From Salinimicrobium gaetbulicola (GTDB taxonomy: Bacteria > Bacteroidota > Bacteroidia > Flavobacteriales > Flavobacteriaceae): a stretch of DNA of 64,000 bases. A program made the translations under genes and the position numbers. Positions 16,317-25,246 of the stretch are shown here, one piece after another. The notes beneath the pieces were generated by a model. It was given only the letters and a program-made list of their open reading frames with translations. It was not told where the DNA came from and ran no database searches. Positions within the stretch are counted from its first letter, which is position 1, and each line of letters begins with the position of its first letter. Where the stretch lies: positions 124,001 through 188,000 of the forward strand of contig NZ_JBHTJP010000035.1 of NCBI RefSeq assembly GCF_042676025.1, in the 5' to 3' direction.

Positions 16317-18599
16317 CTATTTTTTCAAGTAAAACTCAGCCTCCTGAAGATCTCTTGAATTTCCTCCAACCATTATTTTGAAAACACCTTCTTCGGAAGT
16401 CCATTTCTTATCGGCATTATAAAATTCAAGCATCTCATTTGTTATATTGAAAGATATTTCTTTTGTTTCCCCCGGATTAAGCTCTACCATTTCAAAAGCT
16501 TTCAGCTCCTTAATTGGGCGGGTGGTGCTTGCCACCATATCTCTTAGATATAACTGAACGACTTCTTTTCCGGCAACTTCACCCGTGTTGGTCAAAGCAA
16601 TACTAACAATAATTTCGCCGTTTTGATCCATTTCATCTGAAGAAAGCTTCAAATCTCCATATTCAAAGGTTGTATAGCTCAACCCAAATCCAAACGGATA
16701 CAGGGCATCCTTTTGTACATCCTGGTAGCCCGAATAGGTTACTTCTACAGGGTTTGCAGGTCTTCCTGTATTTTTTTGATTATAGTAAAGCGGCTCCTGT
16801 CCAACTGCACGCGGGAATGATACCGGTAACTTTCCAGAGGGATTATACTTTCCAAAAAGTACATCTGCAATGGCATTTCCACTTTCTGACCCTAATAACC
16901 AGGCTTCCACAATAGCCGGAATATTTTCTGAAGCCCAGGTAATTTCTAACGGCCTACCATTGAATAAAACCAGGATTACGTTCTTATTGACCTTATAAAC
17001 AGCTTCCAGCAGCTCCTGCTGTACCCCCGGAAGATCGATATTGACCTGACTTCTGCCCTCCCCGGTCTGGAAAGCGTCTTCTCCAAGCGCCATGATGACC
17101 AGCTCTGCATTTTTAGCTTTTTCAACAGCCTCCTCAAACCCCGATTTATCGGTTGTGTTGATTTTTAAAGGTTTCATAAAGCTCCTTTCGCCCATTCCAA
17201 GATCCGCGCCTTTGGCGTAAGTGACTTTAACATCTTTGCCTACGGCATTTTTCAAACCTTCTAAAAGTGATACCGCTGAATTTGGTTCTCCCTGAGCTCT
17301 CCAATTGCCAATTGGACTGTCTTTATCGTTAGCCAATGGACCGATCACAGCAATTTTCTTAACTGAAGATTTTATAGGCAATAATTGCTTTTCATTCTTG
17401 AGTAAAACAATTGATTTCTTAGCTATATCTCTAGCTTCCCTGAGGTGTTGGTCATAATCAATTTGCAATTGGGTTTCAGGATTGGAATACAAATACGGAT
17501 CGTCAAAAAGCCCCAGTTTAAACTTCACCCGCAGCACACGTCGAACGGCATCATCAATTAGAGCTTCCTCCACTTTTCCTTCCTCAACAAGTTCAACAAG
17601 CCCCACCTCATAGGCTCTACCTTCCATGTCCATATCGCTACCTGCTTTTATAGCTATTTCAGAGGCATGTTTTCTATCCCGGGCAAGACCATGTGTTACC
17701 AGTTCTGCAATAGTACCCCAATCTGTTATTACAAATCCCTGGAAATCCCATTTCTCTTTGAGAATTTCCCTTTGGAGCATTTTACTTGCGGTCGCAGGAG
17801 TACCATCAAGGTCATTGAATGAATTCATAAAGGTTGCGACTCCTGCATCGGCTGCAGCCTTAAATGGAGGTAAAATGGTATTGTGAAGTTCATTTTCACC
17901 CACGTGAACAGTGTTATATTCCCTTCCGGCTTCCGCGAAACCATAGCCCGCGAAGTGCTTAGCGGTAGCCGCAATAGTTCTTGGATCTGAAAGATCGTCT
18001 CCCTGATATCCTTTTACTTTGGCTACTGCTACTTTTGAAGTAAGAAACGGATCTTCTCCAGATCCTTCCATGATCCTTCCCCAACGGGCATCTCTAGAAA
18101 TATCTATCATAGGAGAAAAGGTCCAGTTCACACCTTCAGCAACAGATTCTAAAGCGGCAATTTGTGCAGATCTTTCGGCTGCTGCCATATCCCAACTTGC
18201 TGTTTCTCCTAACGGCACTGGGAATATCGTTTTATATCCATGAATAACGTCATACCCAAACATCAAAGGGATCTTCAGTCTGGAGTTCTCCATAACCATC
18301 TTTTGTGCTTCAGTAGTGGCTTCAATTGAAAGTACGTTCAACATGGAACCTACAAGTCCTTTTTTAAGTTTCTCTTCCTTTTCTTTATTCCCAACCTCTG
18401 AAGCCGGACCGGTTAGATCCCAACTCCCATTATACTGGACAAGCTGCCCCACTTTCTCCTCAAGGGTCATTAAAGCAAGAACTGAATCTACTTTTGCCTC
18501 AGCATTTTGAATCGAGCTCTTAATTCCCGTATTCTGTGCTGTTCCTGAAAAAGTTATCCCCATCGCCACTAAGATTAGTTTGTAAGACTTCATAATCAT
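16317..18599 (-). CDS. GH3 beta-glucosidase (BglX-like, periplasmic)
   Basis: A 760-residue protein with a signal peptide (about residues 1-21) and the full GH3 layout: N-terminal TIM barrel, alpha/beta sandwich, and C-terminal fibronectin-III-like domain (from about residue 650). The nucleophile is D293 in GFVITDWG; KHFAGYG and GEDPFLTSK are further family motifs. It would release glucose from non-reducing ends of beta-1,3- or beta-1,6-linked gluco-oligosaccharides in the periplasm. Its start follows a 305-bp gap, so it may have its own promoter, with the two GH16 genes behind it. ATGs at 18599 and 18593 are both possible. Confidence 0.94.
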   Translation of the reverse strand: MIMKSYKLILVAMGITFSGTAQNTGIKSSIQNAEAKVDSVLALMTLEEKVGQLVQYNGSWDLTGPASEVGNKEKEEKLKKGLVGSMLNVLSIEATTEAQKMVMENSRLKIPLMFGYDVIHGYKTIFPVPLGETASWDMAAAERSAQIAALESVAEGVNWTFSPMIDISRDARWGRIMEGSGEDPFLTSKVAVAKVKGYQGDDLSDPRTIAATAKHFAGYGFAEAGREYNTVHVGENELHNTILPPFKAAADAGVATFMNSFNDLDGTPATASKMLQREILKEKWDFQGFVITDWGTIAELVTHGLARDRKHASEIAIKAGSDMDMEGRAYEVGLVELVEEGKVEEALIDDAVRRVLRVKFKLGLFDDPYLYSNPETQLQIDYDQHLREARDIAKKSIVLLKNEKQLLPIKSSVKKIAVIGPLANDKDSPIGNWRAQGEPNSAVSLLEGLKNAVGKDVKVTYAKGADLGMGERSFMKPLKINTTDKSGFEEAVEKAKNAELVIMALGEDAFQTGEGRSQVNIDLPGVQQELLEAVYKVNKNVILVLFNGRPLEITWASENIPAIVEAWLLGSESGNAIADVLFGKYNPSGKLPVSFPRAVGQEPLYYNQKNTGRPANPVEVTYSGYQDVQKDALYPFGFGLSYTTFEYGDLKLSSDEMDQNGEIIVSIALTNTGEVAGKEVVQLYLRDMVASTTRPIKELKAFEMVELNPGETKEISFNITNEMLEFYNADKKWTSEEGVFKIMVGGNSRDLQEAEFYLKK

Positions 18600-18904
18600 T
18601 TTATTTTCTGAATCACTTAAAAAAGTGTCTTCTATTATTCAATGTTTAGACTGAAATTATCATTCTTTGAAAAAGTTCAACTTTCATTCACTCATTTAAA
18701 AACCTTAAATCATAAGGGCTTTAGAACTTTTGTAGCAAAAGTAAAAGATACAAATCTTGTTTGTCTCGGTTTTAAGGATATTTTTTAAGCAGTTAACTGT
18801 GTAAATTAAACCCAGTTTGTTTATTCACTATAAATCCTAAAAACTTAGAAACCTCCTGATTTCTCAAAAGGTTTCATTAGTAATTTTAAATCCAGCTAAA
18901 AACG
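18600..18904 (-). other. 305-bp gap upstream of the GH3-GH16-GH16 segment
   Basis: No gene is seen. It is AT-rich. On the minus strand TACTTTTG (18736-18743) fits the TAnnTTTG -7 consensus and could drive GH3 with a leader of about 130 nt, but no -33 element is at the right distance. No strong hairpin follows the GH17 stop, so readthrough from upstream is also possible. Confidence 0.35.
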
Positions 18905-19849
18905 TTAGTTATTCTGATGATTTTTTTCAAGGATCTTTTGCATTACGAGCTTTGGAGTTCTATCTACCTTAAACAAGCCCCAGTGCTTTTCGGGTTCATT
19001 AGGATCTGGAGATCCTTTCCATGGCTCATCAAATGCTTCAAATACGAAAGTGAGTATATTATCTTGTTTACTCCACTCCACAAGCTCATTGTAATAAATA
19101 TCTTGTAAGTCCTCATTTACATTTTCCTGATCAATACCCCTTCCGTTAGAGTTCGTAGCCCAACCAGCCTCTGTGATAACTACCGGCTTATCCGGATATT
19201 TATGCGCTACAGAATAATAATTGCTTTTGGTATATTCTAAGGCATTCAAAATATTCTGGTATTCCCAAACAGGATAGGTATGGATCGAAATAAAATCTAT
19301 TTCAGCCACAAGTGGTTCTAGTTTATGAAGCCAGGGAACATAATTTTCACAGAAAGTTACCGGCTGTTTGGCTCCGGCTTTCACTAACCTAACATACTTT
19401 ATCACACTTTCTACTGGAACATAATGATCTGTCCAATCTACACAGGCCTCATTACCTACAGATAATGAAAAAATAATATCTGAATATTTGTTAGCAAACC
19501 CTATCAGCTTGTCAATCTTATTAAGATTCACCTTTTTATTCTCCTGTAAAACTTCGTCTGGATAAGTTCCGCCCCAGGGACAACCAAAATTATTCATTTC
19601 GGCCTCAATATAAGCCCCCAACATCACTTTAAGATCCAGCCTCTCCTCTTCTATTACCTTTAAAACAGTTTCTGAATGAGGGCCGCAATCGTATAATCTA
19701 ATATATTTCCAATGATCCTTAAGTATAAGAAGATCTTCCTTCACCTGGTCATAATCAGGGTATGCTACCCCGGGTCGCTGTCCTTCTCTATAGCCGGAAT
19801 AGCAAATAGCGTTGCCCGGCTCTATTTTTAGTGCTTTAGTATAGTTCAT
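18905..19849 (-). CDS. GH17 family protein without signal peptide (copy A)
   Basis: The 314-residue protein is one GH17 TIM barrel. The acid/base is E134 (SVGNEACVDW) and the nucleophile is E227 (VITEAGWAT). There is no signal peptide or lipobox (N-terminus MNYTKALKIEPG), so the protein should stay in the cytosol, unlike the GH17 lipoprotein in the same locus. GH17 members hydrolyse or transglycosylate beta-1,3-glucan. With the neighbouring sugar symporter and GH149-like phosphorylase it likely acts on imported laminari-oligosaccharides. Sequence alone cannot separate hydrolase from transglycosylase. Confidence 0.87.
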   Translation of the reverse strand: MNYTKALKIEPGNAICYSGYREGQRPGVAYPDYDQVKEDLLILKDHWKYIRLYDCGPHSETVLKVIEEERLDLKVMLGAYIEAEMNNFGCPWGGTYPDEVLQENKKVNLNKIDKLIGFANKYSDIIFSLSVGNEACVDWTDHYVPVESVIKYVRLVKAGAKQPVTFCENYVPWLHKLEPLVAEIDFISIHTYPVWEYQNILNALEYTKSNYYSVAHKYPDKPVVITEAGWATNSNGRGIDQENVNEDLQDIYYNELVEWSKQDNILTFVFEAFDEPWKGSPDPNEPEKHWGLFKVDRTPKLVMQKILEKNHQNN

Positions 19850-19890
19850 TTAATTTTGTTCGTCTGTAAATACAGGAAAGAGCAGCTACC

Positions 19891-20799
19891 TTAGAATTTT
19901 AAGTTGCCATTCTTATCCCATAATCCCCAATAAGCTCCAACATCACCTTCTGTACCCGTTTTCCATCCTTCATCGAAAGATGAGAAATAGAAGAGCTCGA
20001 CATTTTGATTATCTGCCCACACCTGAGAATTAATAAAATATTTCATAGCATTTTCTGAAGAAGAATGTGCGCCGCGTAGACTTCCTCCTTCGCTTGGCCA
20101 TCCCGTTTCGGTGATGATAACCCTTTTCCCTTTTCCAGCGTCTTTAGCGTGATGATACATTTGGCGCATATGGTTTAGCGAATGCTCTATATCACAACCC
20201 TCCCAATAAGGGTAGCAGTTGGAGAGGATAACATCGCAAGCGTCGGCAATTTCAGGGTGGTCTGTAAATTCATAATAGGCATCTACATATCCTACAGGAA
20301 TTTCAGGTATAGCTTTCTTTACACGCTGAATATATTTCAATAATTGTTCTTCAGTTAACTCTTTTCTGTATAATACCTCATTTCCTACTGCTGCTATATC
20401 GACTACTCCTTCTTTAGCCAGAGAAATTAGGCTTTCGATTTCAGTTTCATTCTTTTCAAGGTCATCTCCCAACCAGGCACCAACAAGAGTTTTTATCCCA
20501 TTTTGATGTGCGATCCTGGGTATATGTTCATTTCCTTCAATACAGGAAAAGGACCGAACCCATTTTATGTAAGGCTTAATAATCTGTATCCTTTTTCTCA
20601 CCTGCAATTCTGAAATGGTCTCACCTGGCTTCTGGTTATCCTCATACATACTGAAGCATAAACCGTGCATTCCATTTTTAAGAGTATCTCTCCACAAGTC
20701 ACGCAAATCTTCAGTAGACATCTCACTAAAATCTACACCAACGTACTCTGTGAATTTTAAATCTTTCAGGGAAAAATGATGACCTTTCCTATATGACAT
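19891..20799 (-). CDS. GH17 family protein without signal peptide (copy B)
   Basis: The 302-residue GH17 barrel has acid/base E141 (AAVGNEVLYR) and nucleophile E231 (VIITETGWPSEGG). The ETGWPS form is closer to plant and fungal GH17 than copy A, and the two copies are clearly diverged, so they probably differ in specificity. It too lacks an export signal. It lies 24 nt after the symporter gene in the same operon. A cytosolic role on imported beta-glucan oligosaccharides is inferred. Confidence 0.87.
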   Translation of the reverse strand: MSYRKGHHFSLKDLKFTEYVGVDFSEMSTEDLRDLWRDTLKNGMHGLCFSMYEDNQKPGETISELQVRKRIQIIKPYIKWVRSFSCIEGNEHIPRIAHQNGIKTLVGAWLGDDLEKNETEIESLISLAKEGVVDIAAVGNEVLYRKELTEEQLLKYIQRVKKAIPEIPVGYVDAYYEFTDHPEIADACDVILSNCYPYWEGCDIEHSLNHMRQMYHHAKDAGKGKRVIITETGWPSEGGSLRGAHSSSENAMKYFINSQVWADNQNVELFYFSSFDEGWKTGTEGDVGAYWGLWDKNGNLKF

Positions 20800-20823
20800 C
20801 TGTGAAAAGTTTTTAATTGGAAA

Positions 20824-22386
20824 TTATATATCTCCTCTTCGATCAATTAGTTCTTCTTTGATCTCACGGGCCCTTTTCTCATTCAGACTGTAAGTCCACA
20901 TGATCCAGATTGCAAGAGCAGCTGTAATTGCCGGAATTGCAATATCTGCAATTCTTAATTTAACCATTGTGTCAGCAGTTTGAGTTGGAGCGTCAGAAAT
21001 AAAACCTACCAATTTAAGAACAAGTCCTCCTAACACTAAAGCAATAGCCTGTCCTAATTTTACCATCCACCAATAGATGGCTCCAAAAGTCCCTTCTTTA
21101 CGTGGCATTCCATTCTCTAACTCATCCAGGTCACAAACATCTGCGGTCATACTCATCATAATTGTGAATAAGCCACCAAGCCCAAAAGCAATTAATGGGA
21201 TTGGAATGAACATTAACCATGGAATTCCCTGACTTGCATCAATACTGAACCAGGTCATCCCCGCTGTCTCCAGGTATGGATTTAAAAATTCAAAAATATG
21301 AGCTACTCCGTTGCTTAGAGTTTGTCCTAATTCTGTATTATTAAATCTTGCGTTAAGAGTAACATCAAAGCCCCACCATTTTAAAATATACCCAATAATT
21401 GAAAGGAAAGTTGAAATAATAAAAGCTTCACGCTTACCCCATTTATTAGAAATAGCAGTAACAATAGGGATAACTACAAATGCAGTAATAATAGCTGTTA
21501 TACTGGAGAACCACGCAGGCCATGTTCCTGCTGCGCCATAGCTTCCATTAAACATGTAAAAAACAATAATATATACACTGAAAGCCGCAACGATTTGGAA
21601 GCCGTTAAACACCAAAAAGGTGGCGCCACATAACTTCATAAAAGGTTTGTTTTTCGACATTAGACCAATTCCCCTAAATAATTCTTTAAGGTTCGAAAAC
21701 ATGGTTTTAAAAGAAATTTTCTTTCTATTTTCCATATGAGTAGAGTCAATCTCTTTACAGAATAAGGCTGGTAAGATTCCCAAAACCATACAAATCCCTC
21801 CAACAATAATAGATAGTTGCCTTACTCCTACTGCCTGAGATTCAAATATATTTGGATCAGCTATGATCACCCAAAACCATGGCACGATCATCCAGGCAAC
21901 TTGGCCTATTGTATTACCAAAGGCCATAATACGGGTACGCTCATTATAATCTGACGACATCTCGTAACCCAGACCCACCAATGGTGTTGCGAACATGGTA
22001 TTCCCAATTAGAAATATCATCGAAAAAATTAAAAAATACCAGAAGTTAAACAATTCACTATTCTCAGGATCTAATTGCCATAGTACAGCGAACAAGATTC
22101 CACTTAGTATTGCTCCAACAAATATATAAGGCCTTCTACGACCCCATCTTGATTTAGTATTATCTGAAATGAATCCCATTATAGGATCAGTAAGCGCGTC
22201 AAAGATCCTTGGCAGCCCTCCTAATAGCCCGGCTAAAAATGGGTCCATGCCAAAGGCGGTCAATAAGAAAAACATAAAGAAGCCCAAGGCTCCGGGTAGT
22301 AGATTGAGAACTAAATGTCCCGCACCAAAAGCCATTTTTTGTCCCGTAGGTACAATATCCTTTGCAGGGGTTTTAATTTGAGCCAT
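20824..22386 (-). CDS. GPH-type (MFS) sugar:cation symporter
   Basis: A 520-residue protein with about 12 hydrophobic segments. The N-terminal block KMAFGAGHLVLNLLPGALGFFM, the GGLPRIFDALTDPIMGFISDNTKSRWGRRRPYI stretch and the TADVCDLDELENGMPRKEGTFGAIYWW motif before the last helices are characteristic of the glycoside-pentoside-hexuronide family and its SLC45-like relatives. It would carry gluco-oligosaccharides or glucose from periplasm to cytosol. Its place between secreted enzymes (GH30, GH17 lipoproteins) and signal-less GH17 genes fits that role. Confidence 0.9.
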   Translation of the reverse strand: MAQIKTPAKDIVPTGQKMAFGAGHLVLNLLPGALGFFMFFLLTAFGMDPFLAGLLGGLPRIFDALTDPIMGFISDNTKSRWGRRRPYIFVGAILSGILFAVLWQLDPENSELFNFWYFLIFSMIFLIGNTMFATPLVGLGYEMSSDYNERTRIMAFGNTIGQVAWMIVPWFWVIIADPNIFESQAVGVRQLSIIVGGICMVLGILPALFCKEIDSTHMENRKKISFKTMFSNLKELFRGIGLMSKNKPFMKLCGATFLVFNGFQIVAAFSVYIIVFYMFNGSYGAAGTWPAWFSSITAIITAFVVIPIVTAISNKWGKREAFIISTFLSIIGYILKWWGFDVTLNARFNNTELGQTLSNGVAHIFEFLNPYLETAGMTWFSIDASQGIPWLMFIPIPLIAFGLGGLFTIMMSMTADVCDLDELENGMPRKEGTFGAIYWWMVKLGQAIALVLGGLVLKLVGFISDAPTQTADTMVKLRIADIAIPAITAALAIWIMWTYSLNEKRAREIKEELIDRRGDI

Positions 22387-22422
22387 TAGTTTTTAGTTTT
22401 GTAATTATTCAAAATTTTCGTT

Positions 22423-23919
22423 TTATGATTGGGATTTCCCAATTAGTATTGTTTGTATAGCTTGTCCATTAATTTTAATTGACACTTCCTGATCTTCCAG
22501 TGCCAGGGTAACAACTTTTTCTTCTGGGCCTTCGTTAAATAGAATAACAGCTATAGTCCCGTCAACATTTTTTGCCGCGGTGGCCATTAATGCTTCGTCT
22601 GACACCTCTATACCTATGCGTTTTGCTTCGGGCCTTATATATTTACTAAAATGAGATAAAGTATAATAAATAGGTGTGAAATAAACCTCATCCTTTTCAG
22701 GGTCTACTAATACCGGAGCTACGCACCAGTTTTCTGCCCAGTTAGGTCCTCCCTGCCTGTCGAGCACCATATTCCAGTCTACCCATCCGTCTACATAGTT
22801 ATTAAGGCATCCAATAATGTCTCTGGCATATCTGTTTACCGGAGCATATTTCGGATGTAAGTGTTTTTGATCGTCCGGAGCCCAGTCAAATCCCCAGTCA
22901 GTTGCTTCTTTACTCCAATACCACTTATCATCTTTCCACTTTGGCACCTCTGCGTCTACACAAGCTTCCGAGTTAATTAAGTGCTTATTCGGGGCCTTTT
23001 TATGAGCATATTGCAAGGCCTCAGGGAAGTAATCATATGTACTGGCATACCAATGCACTGCCGCACCGGAGTAATATTTTGAGGCAGTCTCATCCCCATA
23101 CATTACATCTACCCATTTATGTAGTTCCTCTCTATTTTGGTCATAACCAAGGATCTTTACATCGTGATTATCAGCTTCCAACCTTGGGCCTAAATGGTTT
23201 GTCACAAAACTGGTCATTTCCTCAGGAGAAAAATGCATACTCTCCCAGTTGCTATCGTTTCCTAAAGGCTCATTTTCCACCGTAAAGCCCCAAATATCAA
23301 TTCCTTCAGCCTTATAGGCATCAATGTATTTTGAGAAGAACAAAGCCCAGGTGTCATTGTATTTCGGAAGCAGTTTTCCACCTTCCCATTTCTTATTATC
23401 CTTCATCCAAATTGGAGCGGTCCAGGGAGAGGAAATGATCTTAAAACCATCCTTAGATACCGCCATCGCATCTTTTATCATTGGAATAATATCTTCCCGA
23501 TCTTCATCTATAGAAAAATGCTCTAACTCCATATCATCTTCAACCGGTGCATATGAATAGTTACCTAGTGAAAAATCACAGGAATTCATATGGGTACGGG
23601 TAAGTGAATATTTAGCGCCACTTTCTCCAAAATAAGCTTCAAGGACTTTATTCCTGTTTTCTTTACTCACCTGGTTAAGCAGGTAAGCTGAAGATTCTGT
23701 AAATGAACCTCCAAAACCGGTGATGGTCTGGAACTCTTCCTGGGGTAAAATCTTAACACTTGAAGAATTTTCTGCTTTTGCAACTGGTTTTATCTCTGTT
23801 AATTTATTACCATTTGCAGAGGTTTCAAGAATAGTAACCTCTAAATCGTTATTTTTCTCATTACAACTCATTATCACCAATGTAAATAGTAAGCATAAAA
23901 GGGGGTTGATTGTTTTCAT
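22423..23919 (-). CDS. GH30 glucanase lipoprotein
   Basis: A 498-residue protein with lipobox LVIMSC (Cys19), so membrane-anchored. The GH30 barrel shows GFGGSFTESSAYLL near the N-terminus, acid/base E217 (GFTVENEP) and nucleophile E318 (INSEAC), with a C-terminal beta-sandwich typical of the family. In laminarin loci GH30 enzymes usually remove beta-1,6-linked glucose branches (subfamily not assignable here). It lies 27 nt after the GH17 lipoprotein gene and ahead of the symporter. Confidence 0.92.
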   Translation of the reverse strand: MKTINPLLCLLFTLVIMSCNEKNNDLEVTILETSANGNKLTEIKPVAKAENSSSVKILPQEEFQTITGFGGSFTESSAYLLNQVSKENRNKVLEAYFGESGAKYSLTRTHMNSCDFSLGNYSYAPVEDDMELEHFSIDEDREDIIPMIKDAMAVSKDGFKIISSPWTAPIWMKDNKKWEGGKLLPKYNDTWALFFSKYIDAYKAEGIDIWGFTVENEPLGNDSNWESMHFSPEEMTSFVTNHLGPRLEADNHDVKILGYDQNREELHKWVDVMYGDETASKYYSGAAVHWYASTYDYFPEALQYAHKKAPNKHLINSEACVDAEVPKWKDDKWYWSKEATDWGFDWAPDDQKHLHPKYAPVNRYARDIIGCLNNYVDGWVDWNMVLDRQGGPNWAENWCVAPVLVDPEKDEVYFTPIYYTLSHFSKYIRPEAKRIGIEVSDEALMATAAKNVDGTIAVILFNEGPEEKVVTLALEDQEVSIKINGQAIQTILIGKSQS

Positions 23920-23946
23920 ATATGAGAGTGTTTAAACAAATCATTT

Positions 23947-25245
23947 TTAGTTAATTGTTGTTTCATTTTTAGAAGGAGGTACAAGGACATTTTTCATTAA
24001 TAACTCCTTGTTGCCATCATGGGTTTTTGTAATTGGGTTACCGTTTCTTGTAAGCCCATCAAACAAGCCGGCGTCGACGAGTTCCCATAAAGCATATTTT
24101 GCCTGCCCGTCTATAGTAAATAATCCAAAATGATTTTCAGATCCTTTTTGATTCGCGGCGTCTTTCCACCGCTCATTAAAGGCTTCGAAATAAAAGCAAG
24201 AGATGTTGTTCTCATTTGTCCAATCTCTTATCATGCTATGATATTTTGCCTGTTTATATTGATCGGTAGCTTTAGAGCCTTTCGGGCCGTAAAAACCATT
24301 AGAAGTAGTAGCCCAACCCGTTTCACCAATATGTATGGGTTTATCAACACCAATACTTTTCATATAGTTTGAAACGCTATTGTATTGAGCTTTTGCAAAT
24401 TCTACTGCTCTTTGCATTGCCGCATCTACCTTTTGTATGTCATCCAGGTTTTCCTCCTCTAGCGGAACTTGCCAGAATTCAGGATTATAGTGTGAATTGT
24501 GGTAAGGATATGTATGCATGGACACATAATCTACTGCATGGTAAAGTTTTTCAAGGTCATCTGTATGATAAAGAGGATCGCCTCCTCCCCATGATGCAAA
24601 ATCATCAGAACTTGTGATCCATAGCTTTTCGGGTAATTCCCCGGAAGCCTTTTTTTCCTGGAGGTAGGTTACCCACTTTAAAATAACATCGGGCTGTACA
24701 TAATAGCTGGCAGCCCATTTTACCATAGCTTCATTTCCGACCGCTATTACTTTAACGATTTCGGGATATCGCTTAGCTAATGCGACGGCTCTTTCAATTT
24801 CCGCCGCATTAGCCTCACTTTCTTTATTATGATTGGGAGTTTTACCCGTCCAGGCATTCTCACAATCTATCCAAGCCCCTAACATAACATACATCTCAAG
24901 CGATGGATCTGCTTGCTTCAACTCACTAATCGCTTTTAACAAATTAGGTGCTTGTTTAAGCTGAACATTATAGGTGCGAAGTATTTTGATCCCCATGGCT
25001 GATAAGATCATCATATCGTCTTTTAACTCCTTGATGGTCGGTTGAGAATCTCTAGACATCTTACGATACCCCCCATATGAAATGGCCAAATACTCCGGAT
25101 TTCCTAAAATGTCTTCTGCATTCACTTCTGTTCTGGTTTTAGATTCCTTATTCACTTCGTTGCTTTCCTGATTTTTGCATCCGATACTCAAGACAGAAAC
25201 TAAAATCAATAAGGCTAAGACATTAAGGGGCTTGAAAGTTTTCAT
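23947..25245 (-). CDS. GH17 beta-1,3-glucanase lipoprotein
   Basis: A 432-residue protein with a signal and lipobox (VLSIGC, Cys23) and a GH17 barrel: acid/base E172 (AVGNEAMVKW) and nucleophile E308 (HIGETGWAT). It is longer than the two cytosolic copies because of loop insertions and a charged post-lipobox linker. Expected to act in the periplasm or at the outer membrane on laminarin chains or oligosaccharides. It starts 1 nt after the stop of the GH149-like gene, so the two are tightly coupled. Confidence 0.92.
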   Translation of the reverse strand: MKTFKPLNVLALLILVSVLSIGCKNQESNEVNKESKTRTEVNAEDILGNPEYLAISYGGYRKMSRDSQPTIKELKDDMMILSAMGIKILRTYNVQLKQAPNLLKAISELKQADPSLEMYVMLGAWIDCENAWTGKTPNHNKESEANAAEIERAVALAKRYPEIVKVIAVGNEAMVKWAASYYVQPDVILKWVTYLQEKKASGELPEKLWITSSDDFASWGGGDPLYHTDDLEKLYHAVDYVSMHTYPYHNSHYNPEFWQVPLEEENLDDIQKVDAAMQRAVEFAKAQYNSVSNYMKSIGVDKPIHIGETGWATTSNGFYGPKGSKATDQYKQAKYHSMIRDWTNENNISCFYFEAFNERWKDAANQKGSENHFGLFTIDGQAKYALWELVDAGLFDGLTRNGNPITKTHDGNKELLMKNVLVPPSKNETTIN

Positions 25246-25246
25246 T